Assembly (NCBI RefSeq): GCF_900163695.1
Contig: NZ_FUIC01000021.1
Location: forward strand, 46,279-110,278
Direction: 5' to 3'
Origin: Gulosibacter sp. 10
Lineage (GTDB): Bacteria; Actinomycetota; Actinomycetes; Actinomycetales; Microbacteriaceae
Length of the DNA stretch: 64,000 nucleotides
Below, one piece after another: positions 29,943-38,586 of this stretch. The translations under genes were made by a program, and so were the position numbers. Every line of letters begins with the position of its first letter. The first letter of the stretch is position 1. The notes beneath the pieces are model-generated. The model searched no databases. It was not told the DNA's origin and saw nothing but the letters and a program-made list of their open reading frames with translations.

Positions 29943-30632
29943 ATGGTGAATGAGAGCGCGGTGCGATTCGAGAAGGTGCGGCCCGAGCCGCTGCACGTGC
30001 AGGTGCTGTCGCAGATCCGGGGCATGATCCTCAGCGGCAAAGCCGCCCCCGGCCAGACCCTCGCCGAGACCGAGCTCGCCGCACAGCTCGGCGTGAGCCG
30101 CGGACCGATCCGCGACGCCCTCAAAGTGCTGGAGCGCGAGCGGCTCGTGGTCTCCAATCCTCGGCGCAGGGCGCACGTCGCCACACTCAATGCGAAGGAC
30201 GCCGAGGAGATCTATTCGCTCCGGCGGAGTCTCGAGCTCCTCGCCTCGCAGCGCGCCATCGAGAACGCCACGCAGGCCGACCTCGACGAGATGGAGGACG
30301 TGCTCGGGCGGATGCAGCGCGCACTCGACGAGAACGACTTCATCGCGATGAGCCACCTGGACGCCGCGTTCCACGATGTGATCTACCGGGCCTCGGACCA
30401 CAACCGCCTCTACCAGCTCTGGCAGGAGATCCGCGCCCAGGTCACCTTCTTCCTCGTCTCCCGCGAGGCGTCGCCCATCACCTCTCAGAGCATCATGATC
30501 GACGAGCATCGAGCGCTGCTCGAAGCGCTCGCGGACCGCGACGCGGACCGGCTGCTCGCGCTGACCGAGGAGCACCTGCTGGGCGCCTACGACCGCATCC
30601 TGCAGGCGCTGCCGGAGGAAGAGCGCGACTGA
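29943..30632 (+). CDS. GntR-family regulator with FCD ligand-binding domain
   Basis: Repressor of 229 residues. The N-terminal winged helix (about residues 10-75) reads LHVQVLSQIRGMILSGKAAP and LGVSRGPIRDALKVLERERLV. The C-terminal FCD domain is all-helical with metal-binding positions in FIAMSHLDAAFHDVIYRASD and MIDEHRALLEALADRD. It is divergent from the hyuAB operon with two palindromic sites in between. The same heptamer lies upstream of the SDR gene at 20.1 kb. It therefore probably controls the whole 20.1-29.8 kb block in response to the substrate. Confidence 0.9.
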   Translation: MVNESAVRFEKVRPEPLHVQVLSQIRGMILSGKAAPGQTLAETELAAQLGVSRGPIRDALKVLERERLVVSNPRRRAHVATLNAKDAEEIYSLRRSLELLASQRAIENATQADLDEMEDVLGRMQRALDENDFIAMSHLDAAFHDVIYRASDHNRLYQLWQEIRAQVTFFLVSREASPITSQSIMIDEHRALLEALADRDADRLLALTEEHLLGAYDRILQALPEEERD

Positions 30633-30644
30633 GCGGCGAAGCCG

Positions 30645-30836
30645 TCAGCGGCCTTCGGGGCGCTCCCGCTCCTCCGCGATGAGCGCCCAGCGGCGCACCT
30701 CCTCGACAGGCATACGGAGCGCTTCGGCTACGAGTTGCGTCGCCTCGTAGAGCGAGCGGTCGTCGCGCCGAGCCCGGAGTGCGGCCGCCCTCTGCAGCGC
30801 CGTGCGGATGAAGCATGCCGGGTATTCGAGAGCCAT
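30645..30836 (-). CDS. Small hypothetical protein
   Basis: A 63-residue helical protein (MALEYPACFIRTALQRAAAL, then ATQLVAEALRMPVEEVRRWA). The ATG at 30836 has a strong RBS, GAGGAAGGAA, 9 bases upstream, whereas the longer open frame has none. No family is recognised; the alternating helices could be a small helix-turn-helix-like or toxin-antitoxin-sized protein. It is convergent with gntR (12-base gap) and divergent from the cas operon. Confidence 0.6.
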   Translation of the reverse strand: MALEYPACFIRTALQRAAALRARRDDRSLYEATQLVAEALRMPVEEVRRWALIAEERERPEGR

Positions 30837-31207
30837 GGCCTCGGTTCCTTCCTCGTCATCGAGCCGTCCAGATGTCGCTGAGCGCGCGGAGCGTCTCCCG
30901 CCTACGCGGGACGTGGTTCGTTCGCCAAGGAAAACAATGCTCCCAGGACTACCACCGGCCACAGTGCCACTCGGCATCCCACATGCTCGTCGAACGGTGG
31001 GGACCGTACTTCCTCTCCGTGAGAATTTCCTGAAGCTGCTCGCTACGTGCTGTCTAGAACGAGAAAGACAATTCTACCGTTCATAATGAGACCAGTAACC
31101 CGAGCGATGGTGCTCGTGAGGGCAAACCCTGTCGATCATGTCGGGGGCAGCGCATACGTTTTTGACCAGAGCCCCCGAACTCCCGCACCGGTCAAGGAGG
31201 ACCCACC
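30837..31207. promoter_or_regulatory. Intergenic region before the cas operon
   Basis: No gene is supported. The part from about 31015 to 31095 is distinctly less GC-rich than its surroundings and holds a -10-like CATAAT at 31083-31088, a likely promoter zone for the cas genes, with a leader of about 110 bases. A single hairpin TCCCGC-CTAC-GCGGGA lies at 30896-30911 and vaguely resembles a CRISPR stem. An AAGGAGG lies before ATG 31208. Confidence 0.5.
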
Positions 31208-31861
31208 ATGAAACCACTGTTTCGCAGCAGGATCTCGACGACGAGAGTCGTGGCCGAGGGACTGCAGGACAATCGCCAGCACGGTCATGTGCACGTGCTG
31301 TCGGCGTTCCGGGACGGCGTCGGGCCGTCTCCTCGGCATCATCTCGGCGTGCTGTGGCATATCGATCCCGAGCGGAAAGAGCTGCTCGTACAGGCGGCAG
31401 AGGCGCCGCTCGAGCTCGACCGTCTCGGACGCTGCTCGCAATGGGAGGGGCCTCAGTCCCTCGAACCCGGCCGGGAGTTCCTGCTCGAGCTCGACAGGAG
31501 CTGCCAGAAGACGCCTCCCTCGGACGTACCGGAAGACATCCGCGCGCAGGTGAAGGCGATGGTGCCCAAGGGCGAGGGGCGCTGCTACCGGTCGAAGCCC
31601 GTCATCGTGCCCGAGCAGGAGCGCCCCGACTGGGCCGCGGCCCGCCTCGCCGCCATCGGTCTCGAGGTGATCGACGATTCGCTGCAGGTCGGAAATCTCC
31701 GCTTCGCGCCGCTCGGCGCGAAGCGGAAGGGCATCCCCTACGTCTCGATCGCCTCGCGCGTCCGCGTCGCGGATGCGCCCAAGGCCGAACTGGCGCTGCA
31801 CGGCGGCACCGGCAAAGGCAAGAACTACGGCCTCGGGCTGCTCCGCCTCTCCGCGCCCTGA
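31208..31861 (+). CDS. cas6e: Cas6e-like CRISPR RNA endoribonuclease
   Basis: RAMP-fold protein of 217 residues expected to cut the precursor crRNA at the repeat hairpin. Seen: the C-terminal glycine-rich loop GGTGKGKNYGLGLLRL, and the N-terminal segment QHGHVHVLSAFRDG, where His27 aligns with the catalytic His of Cas6e (H followed by F seven residues later). The central KPVIVP... and FAPLGAKRKGIPYVSI regions fit Cas6e's two ferredoxin folds. It is first in the cas operon, 64 bases before csb1. A free Cas6e beside Csb2, which already carries a Cas6-type C-terminus, is unexpected. Confidence 0.8.
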   Translation: MKPLFRSRISTTRVVAEGLQDNRQHGHVHVLSAFRDGVGPSPRHHLGVLWHIDPERKELLVQAAEAPLELDRLGRCSQWEGPQSLEPGREFLLELDRSCQKTPPSDVPEDIRAQVKAMVPKGEGRCYRSKPVIVPEQERPDWAAARLAAIGLEVIDDSLQVGNLRFAPLGAKRKGIPYVSIASRVRVADAPKAELALHGGTGKGKNYGLGLLRLSAP

Positions 31862-31925
31862 TCGCGCTTCCCACCACGACGCACCCGATATCGACATTCA
31901 TTCACTCGACGAAGAGGAGAACATC

Positions 31926-33215
31926 ATGACCAATGCGCTCAAGGCCCTTATCCGCGAGCACGTGACCGACCCGACCGTCTCGGGACTCGTCATCGAGACG
32001 GAGTTCGAGCCGCTCGCAGGCAGGTCCGGAGCGGTCGCACCGCCGACCTATGCGGGCGATGGGGACGACCCTGTCCATGCCTATACGGAGGAAGCGTTCA
32101 TCCCCGATCGCTCCGAAGAGGGATGGTACACGGGGCTGCAGAAGGATCCGGAATCGGGCGCTCCCCGCCTGGCCCCCCGCGTCGTCCTCAACAGCTTCGC
32201 GGCCGAGAGCGGGCGCGCCGAAACCGCGCTCTGGCAGCAGCAGGAGCGTATCCGCTGCGAGCTGCCCGGCATCATCCTCAAGGGCCGCTCAGCCCAACAG
32301 GAGGAGGAAGACGAAAAAGAGGAGGACTCACCAGCCTTGACGGAGGCGCTGGACTTCGCCGTCAGCACCTGGGAGCTCGCCCACCGGCAGAACGATGGAT
32401 GGCTGCGGTATGCCACCGCGGACGGCACGCGACAGGTATGGCAGGACGACGCCGACGGCGATGAACCGAGCGTCAAGCGGATCATCACCTCCGCGAGCGC
32501 CGAGCGTGGCTCGCTGCTCTACTCCTATTTCCCGAACTCCGCGGTCTGGGGATTCTGGCTCTCATCGGGAGTCGCAGCTCGCCACCGGCTCCCCCGCGCG
32601 TATTCGTCCGAGATCATCGGCTACAACGCGCGACCGGTGCTCTCGGGCGCCACAAAGCTCGACCCGACTGGGGGCACGCCGAACTCCATCGGCGTCGCCA
32701 TCGACAAGCACGGAGCGCTCGCGCTGACGCCCAAGGTCACGAGGCAGACGAAGCCCTCCGCACGAGGATTCGGGTTCGTCCCCGGCTCCCCGGTCGCGCG
32801 CACGTACACCTGCGAGCTCATCCTGCAGCAGTCCACGCTCTCGCTTCCGGTGCTCCGCTCCATCCGGTTCGAGACGGCAGAGCAGTCCGCCGCAGCGCTC
32901 ACGGTGCTCGTCCTCCTCGCCGCCACCGGGCACGCGCTCGCCGGCGAAGACGGATTCCTCCGCTCTACCTGCGCGCTCAACACGGTCGAACGGCGATGGG
33001 GCTGGAAACGGCAGGGCACGCGTGCGCCCGAAGCGTTCGACGCACCGAGCGTGGACGACCTGTCCGCCGCGCTCCGCGAGGCGATCGACGACGCGGAAGC
33101 CGTCGGCCTGCGCTTCGCTCCGGTGATCACGCTCATGCTCTCCGATGTCGAACGCGAGCTGATCGCCAAGCGCGTCGAGGAGGCGCCTTCCCTGACCGAG
33201 TCCGGAGACGACTGA
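31926..33215 (+). CDS. csb1: Type I-G/I-U Csb1 (Cas7-type) backbone protein
   Basis: Backbone subunit of 429 residues of the Csb1/GSU0053 family, which coats the crRNA spacer. Family signatures are the N-terminal LVIETEFEPLAGRSGAVAPP, the RLAPRVVLNSFAAESGRAET segment corresponding to the conserved NS-x-S-x-A-NR region, and IGYNARPVLSGATKLDPTGG followed by SIGVAIDKHGALALTP. An acidic insert with EEEDEKEEDS lies near residue 125. The gene is 2 bases from csb2. Confidence 0.85.
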   Translation: MTNALKALIREHVTDPTVSGLVIETEFEPLAGRSGAVAPPTYAGDGDDPVHAYTEEAFIPDRSEEGWYTGLQKDPESGAPRLAPRVVLNSFAAESGRAETALWQQQERIRCELPGIILKGRSAQQEEEDEKEEDSPALTEALDFAVSTWELAHRQNDGWLRYATADGTRQVWQDDADGDEPSVKRIITSASAERGSLLYSYFPNSAVWGFWLSSGVAARHRLPRAYSSEIIGYNARPVLSGATKLDPTGGTPNSIGVAIDKHGALALTPKVTRQTKPSARGFGFVPGSPVARTYTCELILQQSTLSLPVLRSIRFETAEQSAAALTVLVLLAATGHALAGEDGFLRSTCALNTVERRWGWKRQGTRAPEAFDAPSVDDLSAALREAIDDAEAVGLRFAPVITLMLSDVERELIAKRVEEAPSLTESGDD

Positions 33216-33217
33216 TC

Positions 33218-34570
33218 ATGCTCGAAGTCCACGTCGAATTCTGGCGTCCGGCATTCCACGGGCTCCGCGCAACCGGCGAGCCCGACTGGCCGCCCTCCCC
33301 CGCCAGGCTGCTCGGAGCGCTCAAGGCGGGATCGCACGCGCTCGAAGACTCCTCACCCGGCCAAGCACGGGCGCTCGCTGCTCTGCAACGCATGGCTGAA
33401 GCGCCGCCGCCGGTCATCACCGCACCCCGGATGATCGAACTGCACCTGCCGGCGACCTACACCGAGAAGACCTGGAAACCCTCGCGCCTCACCAACAACC
33501 AGGCCGGCCGGTTCCTCGATACCAGTGCGATCGGGATGGATACGCGGTCCCGCACGCTGAAGCCGAACGGCGGCATCGCGCTGGCGGAGAACGCGCTGGT
33601 GTACTCGATCGAGCTCGAGATCGATGACGACGAGCTGCGCGCCCTGCAACAGGCCGCAGCGGCCGTACCGTATTTCGGCACGTCGAAGGATCCCGCCGAT
33701 ATCACCATCCGGCATACGACCGACGGCGAGACTATCGGGGAATCGGCGAACCTCGATCCCGAGACGCAGCAGCGCTGGCAGCCGCGGGTGCGCGCCGACG
33801 GCCGCTCGCGCGGCTGGCTGCCTAATACGATGCAGTGGTTCGACATCAACTACGAACGGGTGTTCGGCGAGGATCCCGTGCTCAACCAGCTGGGCCCCAT
33901 CGCCGCCCACGGATACACGCAGCCGCTCGCCTACTCGCCCCGCAGCGCGAGCAGGCCCGGCGAGTTCCCCATCGTGCCGTTCACCGCCTCCATTCCCCAT
34001 CACAGCATCCGCGAGCCGCTCGCGGCGGCGAACCGGCGCCTCCGCGCCGAGGGACTTCCTTGGACCGCGTTCCCGGCGACGGTGAGCAACTCCGCGCATG
34101 CGGACGGCCGCCTGGTCGGCATCGGCATCCTGCCGGACTCCGACGAAGACCGCCGGCGCGGCTCCGAGGCCGCCGAGATGGTCGTCGAGTCGGAGATCGC
34201 GGTGCTGGAGCCGGTCTCCGATTCATTCCCCGTGATCGACCCGGCCGCGTTGAGAGCCCGCACCTGGATCGGCCCTTCCGCATCGTGGTATTCCGCGACG
34301 CCGATGCGCGCGTTCCCCGACCGCCGCGTCCTCGAATACGAGGTGCACCGCGAATTGGGATCGCGGTTCAACGCCAGAGTGCTCGAAGTGCGGGCGACTT
34401 CGGTGCCGACGAGCAAGGCGCATCGCCCTTGGGCCGATGGGGCGCTCGCCGACGGGCTCGGGCAGTGGTGGCTCGAGGTCGACCTCGCGGAGCCGATCGA
34501 CGGCCCGGTCGTGCTCGGCCGCGCCAAGGACCACGGATTCGGACTGTTCCACCCGAGAGGACGATCATGA
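33218..34570 (+). CDS. csb2: Type I-G/I-U Csb2 (Cas5-Cas6 fusion)
   Basis: Protein of 450 residues of the Csb2/GSU0054 family. The N-terminal part is Cas5-like (MLEVHVEFWRPAFHG, then the family's WPPSPARLLGALKAG) and would cap the 5' handle of the crRNA. The C-terminal part ends in a Cas6-type glycine-rich loop, GPVVLGRAKDHGFGLFHPRG. The usual catalytic His of the Cas6 half cannot be placed from the sequence alone. Because a separate Cas6e-like protein is encoded upstream, this half may be structural. Its stop overlaps cas3 by ATGA. Confidence 0.85.
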   Translation: MLEVHVEFWRPAFHGLRATGEPDWPPSPARLLGALKAGSHALEDSSPGQARALAALQRMAEAPPPVITAPRMIELHLPATYTEKTWKPSRLTNNQAGRFLDTSAIGMDTRSRTLKPNGGIALAENALVYSIELEIDDDELRALQQAAAAVPYFGTSKDPADITIRHTTDGETIGESANLDPETQQRWQPRVRADGRSRGWLPNTMQWFDINYERVFGEDPVLNQLGPIAAHGYTQPLAYSPRSASRPGEFPIVPFTASIPHHSIREPLAAANRRLRAEGLPWTAFPATVSNSAHADGRLVGIGILPDSDEDRRRGSEAAEMVVESEIAVLEPVSDSFPVIDPAALRARTWIGPSASWYSATPMRAFPDRRVLEYEVHRELGSRFNARVLEVRATSVPTSKAHRPWADGALADGLGQWWLEVDLAEPIDGPVVLGRAKDHGFGLFHPRGRS

Positions 34571-37500
34571 CAGACGCTGCAAGGCCCTCTTTCCCGTCTT
34601 TCGACGAGTTCTTCGCCGAGACTCACAACAACGCCCCCTATAGCTGGCAACGGGAACTCGCCGCGCAGGTGCTCGCCGAAGGCTGGCCGAGCACCGTCCG
34701 GGTACCGACCGGGCTCGGCAAGACGGCGTCGATCGCCGTCGCCGTCTACGCGCTCGCCCACGAACTGCACCACGCGCCGCACCCGGCCTCCCCGTCCCGG
34801 GAACGCCTGCCACGACGGATGCCGCAGCGCATCTTTCACCTGGTCAACCGCCGTGTGCTCGTCGACGACACCCACTCGTACGTCCACCAGTTGGCGGAGA
34901 AGATCAACAAGGCCTCCGCAAGCAGTCCGCTCGGCCCTGTCCGAACGGCCTTGCAGACGCTCCTGCCTCAGAACGGGCCCGGGAAGTCCGCGATCGCGGT
35001 CGCCTCGCTCCGCGGCGGGCTCGCGAACGATCCCGCCTGGTTGCGCGCGACGGGATGCGTCATCGTCTCCATGACGCCGCACCAGTTCGTCTCCCGCCTG
35101 CTGATGCGCGGCTTCGGCGTATCGAACTCCTCCCGGCCCATCCACGCGGGACTCGTGGGCATGGACCGCCTCGTGCTGTTCGACGAGCCGCATCTGTCCA
35201 CGCCCGCTTACGCGGCCATCAGGGATGCCGAGCGGCTGCAGGCCCGGGCCGAGGAACCGCTCGGCATCCCCCTCGGAGCCACGGTCGCGCTGGGGGCGAC
35301 GATCCCGGCGGTCATCCGCGACGAATCGGACAACGATCGCTCGGTCGAGTTCAACCCCGCCGATGAGCGGATCAAACACCGCTTCACCGCTCCGCGCACG
35401 CTGTCCGTGAGAGAGACCCGGACGGCATCCGATGGCGCCTTCGTCAACGCGATGGCGAAGTCCGCGCTGGCCGCCCACGAGTCGGGCGCGTCGGCGATCG
35501 TCGTGTTCGCGAATACCGTGGCGGTGGCGCAGGGCATCTATTCGCGCTTGCTCGCCGCGTCCGACAAGGGCCGCGACGTGCCCGAGCCCGACCTCATCAC
35601 TTCGCGCTTCCGTCCGATCGAACGGATGCCGCTCCCGGATTCGCCGACCGGCATCGTCGTCACGACGCAGTGCCTCGAGGTCGGGGTCGACGTCACGTTC
35701 GATGCGATGATCACCGAGGCCGTGCCCTGGGGTACGCTCGTGCAGCGACTCGGACGCCTCAATCGCGATGGCAGTCTCGACAGCGCGGCTGCCACCCTCG
35801 TCACGGCCGGAACCGGCGCCGTCCGCAAGGGCAGCGCGGCCGTCTACGGCGAGCAGCCGATCAAGGCGACGCTCGACCTGCTCTCCGGGCTCCCGCACTC
35901 TGACGACGGGGGCATCGATGTCTCCACCGCCGCTTTGCAGCGCATCCATGCCGGCTTCCTCAGCGACCATGCCGCCGAGGAGCTCGAGGGGCCGGCACCG
36001 CGGAACGGCACTCTGCACAGCGGTCTGGTGCCGCTCATGACGCAGACCCGTCCTTCCCCTATACCGGACCTGCCGGTGGAAGCGTTCATCTCCGGCCCGG
36101 ATGCGCCGGTGAACCGCGAAGTTCGCGTCGCCTGGCGCGACGATCCCGAGGCTTTCGCAACCGTGCCGAACGCCCAGCTCGAGGATGCCGAGTGCCTGAC
36201 CATCTCGGAGCGTGCGCTCCGCGCCTTCCTCCGTGGAGCACCCGGAGCCGGTGTTCCGCTCGCCGATCTCGACACGACGCAGATCGATGCCGAGCCGACG
36301 GCCGCGGCCGAACCGCTGTGGGAACGGTACGCCGTATTCGTCTGGGACCATGCAGCCGAGGAATGGCGTCGCGTCCGGCGAAGGCAGGACCTCGATGCAG
36401 GCCGGCTCTTCCTGCTCGACGGCGAGATCGGCGGTTACTCGCCGAAACTCGGGTGGACGGGCCGCGGCGGTGAGGAGGCGGAGCCCGTGCGCGACGTGTC
36501 GCTCGCGGCGGCCATCGCTGCGGTCCGAGCGCGATCGGGGAACCCGCGCAACGCCCCGACCGGCACCTCCACGTGGGTCGTCACCCCGACGACGATCCGA
36601 ACGGCGAAGGATCTGATCGGCGACGAATCATTATCGGCCATCGCCGACGCGCTCGAGCACACCCTCGCCAGTCGGCACGAGGACTCGCTTCCGGAAGACG
36701 AAGCCCTCGCCGAGGTCCAAGACGCGGTGCTCAAGGAGTCGAAGGAAGTGATCTCGATGGCTCTCAGAGGAACCGGGTTCAACGCGGTCGCCCACGTCGA
36801 CCAGGAGACGGCCGATGCGGGCATCGTCACGCTCCGCTGGCGCGCCGCCTCGCCGAAGAGCCGAGGGACGGCGCTCGGCCGGGTCACGCTGGATGCCCAT
36901 CTGGAGCAGGTCGGGACGTGGGCCGAGCAGGATGCCGAAACGGCCGGTCTGCGGCAGGAGGTCGTGAGTTCGCTCGGCTTCGCGGGGCGCTGGCATGATG
37001 TCGGGAAGCTCGATCCGTCGTTCCAACGGCTGCTCGCGGAGGATCCGTCCGCCGGAATCACGGATGCAGGAATCGTCTCGGATTCCGGAACGACTCCGTT
37101 CCTGGCCAAGTCCTCGCTCTCGACACGCGAGACGAAGTCTTCCTTGAAAGCGGCCCGTCGGCTCCGTCTCCGGTGCGGGGTCCCGGAGCGCTGGCGGCAC
37201 GAATGGCTCAGCGCCGCGGCGATGCGACTCGATCGAGAAGATCCCCTCGCCGCGCATGTCGTCGGGGCGCACCATGGCTATCGCGTCGGTCCGCCGCCCG
37301 CACGGCCCGATCAACGGGACGGCTTCGCACACGCCCGCGACTTCCTTACGCTCAACAGGCGGTACGGCCCCTGGGGACTCGCCTATTTGGAAAGCGTGCT
37401 CCGGCTGGCGGATTGGCGCGCCTCCGCTCTTCCCGATGAAGCCTTCGCGCTCGAATCCGGAACAGCCGCCGCCCAAGCACGGGCCGTCGAACGTGCGAAG

Positions 37501-38442
37501 AGCGCTGCGTCGTCGAACCCCGCTCCGGGTGACGAGGTGGTGCTGAGCGGTCTGATCTCGCATCCCACGACCGGCTGGTACGCGGCCGCAGGCCTGCTGG
37601 CGGCGGCGCTGGAACTGGGAGATGCGGATGCGAGCATATGCTGGCGTCCCGTGGTTCCCGGCGGCGACGTCGCTGTGCCCGCGATCGCTTCGAAGCACAC
37701 TCTGGAGCGGCTCGTCGGCCACGTATGCGACGCCGGGCGATGGGAGCGGGCGCAGGACTTCGTGCTGGAGCATGTGGGCGGTAAGTACGGGCTCTGGGCG
37801 AAGAGCCAGAAGCTCAAACCGGCTCGGGCGCTGCGTGAGCTTCTACTGGACGCGGACGAGCGGGGGCTCCGATTGGTGCTGGGGCTCGTCGGTGACCTGG
37901 GCCTCCAGGAGCGCCAGTCGCAGCAGGTTCCGTTGCCGTTGAACGCGTTGGCGAACAATTCGAACTACCCGAGCGTCGCCCGTGATCACGTCGCTCGTGG
38001 ATTGGAGGTTGCGGTTCCGCAGACGGTCTCCGCGCTGCTCGATGTCAATGCCGGTTACTCGGCTGCGCAGTGCGATGGCGGGTTCGACAGGCATGATGCG
38101 AATTCCTACGCCATCACGGGCGTCGGTTCTGTGGATGACACGGCTGGGCTGCGGGCGACCCGTACGGCGCTCGCACCCCTGGCCGTCTACGGCATGGCGG
38201 CGCTCGGGCACACGGGTGCGCTCGGATTCGGGCGGGCCCGTATCGGGCGCACTCGAGCCCTGCGTCTGCCGTTGCCGCAGCGGCCCACGGGTCTCGATGA
38301 GCTGAGGGCTCTGCTGCTTTCGGTCTGGAGCGCGGACCGATGGGACTGGGCTGCTATCGACAACGATGCCGTGTTGGAAGCGGAGTTTGTCGATCGCGGC
38401 GACTCCGACAAATCGTGGCGCCCTTCCACGAAGCGCCGGTAA
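34567..38442 (+). CDS. cas3: Cas3 helicase-nuclease with C-terminal HD and Csb3-like extension
   Basis: Protein of 1291 residues. The helicase comes first: Walker A VPTGLGKTAS (Lys52), DEPH at 206-209, and motif VI QRLGRLNRDG from Gln393. The HD nuclease follows: HDVGK at 810-814 and GAHHGYRVG with His902/His903. HD after the helicase is the order known in I-G/I-U Cas3. From about residue 993 a further 300 residues begin HPTTGWYAAAGLLAAALELG and contain LGFGRARIGRTRALRLPLPQ, resembling Csb3 or a Cas8-like large subunit. No separate Csx17/Cas8 gene exists in the operon, so this extension may supply that function. The domain assignment of the extension is tentative. Confidence 0.82.
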   Translation: MTDAARPSFPSFDEFFAETHNNAPYSWQRELAAQVLAEGWPSTVRVPTGLGKTASIAVAVYALAHELHHAPHPASPSRERLPRRMPQRIFHLVNRRVLVDDTHSYVHQLAEKINKASASSPLGPVRTALQTLLPQNGPGKSAIAVASLRGGLANDPAWLRATGCVIVSMTPHQFVSRLLMRGFGVSNSSRPIHAGLVGMDRLVLFDEPHLSTPAYAAIRDAERLQARAEEPLGIPLGATVALGATIPAVIRDESDNDRSVEFNPADERIKHRFTAPRTLSVRETRTASDGAFVNAMAKSALAAHESGASAIVVFANTVAVAQGIYSRLLAASDKGRDVPEPDLITSRFRPIERMPLPDSPTGIVVTTQCLEVGVDVTFDAMITEAVPWGTLVQRLGRLNRDGSLDSAAATLVTAGTGAVRKGSAAVYGEQPIKATLDLLSGLPHSDDGGIDVSTAALQRIHAGFLSDHAAEELEGPAPRNGTLHSGLVPLMTQTRPSPIPDLPVEAFISGPDAPVNREVRVAWRDDPEAFATVPNAQLEDAECLTISERALRAFLRGAPGAGVPLADLDTTQIDAEPTAAAEPLWERYAVFVWDHAAEEWRRVRRRQDLDAGRLFLLDGEIGGYSPKLGWTGRGGEEAEPVRDVSLAAAIAAVRARSGNPRNAPTGTSTWVVTPTTIRTAKDLIGDESLSAIADALEHTLASRHEDSLPEDEALAEVQDAVLKESKEVISMALRGTGFNAVAHVDQETADAGIVTLRWRAASPKSRGTALGRVTLDAHLEQVGTWAEQDAETAGLRQEVVSSLGFAGRWHDVGKLDPSFQRLLAEDPSAGITDAGIVSDSGTTPFLAKSSLSTRETKSSLKAARRLRLRCGVPERWRHEWLSAAAMRLDREDPLAAHVVGAHHGYRVGPPPARPDQRDGFAHARDFLTLNRRYGPWGLAYLESVLRLADWRASALPDEAFALESGTAAAQARAVERAKSAASSNPAPGDEVVLSGLISHPTTGWYAAAGLLAAALELGDADASICWRPVVPGGDVAVPAIASKHTLERLVGHVCDAGRWERAQDFVLEHVGGKYGLWAKSQKLKPARALRELLLDADERGLRLVLGLVGDLGLQERQSQQVPLPLNALANNSNYPSVARDHVARGLEVAVPQTVSALLDVNAGYSAAQCDGGFDRHDANSYAITGVGSVDDTAGLRATRTALAPLAVYGMAALGHTGALGFGRARIGRTRALRLPLPQRPTGLDELRALLLSVWSADRWDWAAIDNDAVLEAEFVDRGDSDKSWRPSTKRR

Positions 38443-38586
38443 GCGGCTGAGGCCGCCAGGTTTTTCACAACTCAACAGCGAAACCGCGTTGCCTGCTGGT
38501 TCGCGTCGAGACAGGACGAGCGACCTGCTCAAGGCAAACTGTACGTATTTCTGAGTAAGCTGCGGAAAAACACCTGGTCAGGAAGT
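38443..38586 (+). promoter_or_regulatory. Leader of CRISPR array 2
   Basis: The stretch between the cas3 stop and the first repeat is less GC-rich than the genes around it. Its last 14 bases, CCTGGTCAGGAAGT, are identical to those before array 1. It probably carries the array promoter and the integration anchor. Confidence 0.75.

Noticed and set aside
30896..30911. Single CRISPR-like hairpin before the cas operon
   Set aside because: TCCCGC-CTAC-GCGGGA has no partner at 60-bp spacing on either side and does not match the repeat ends.
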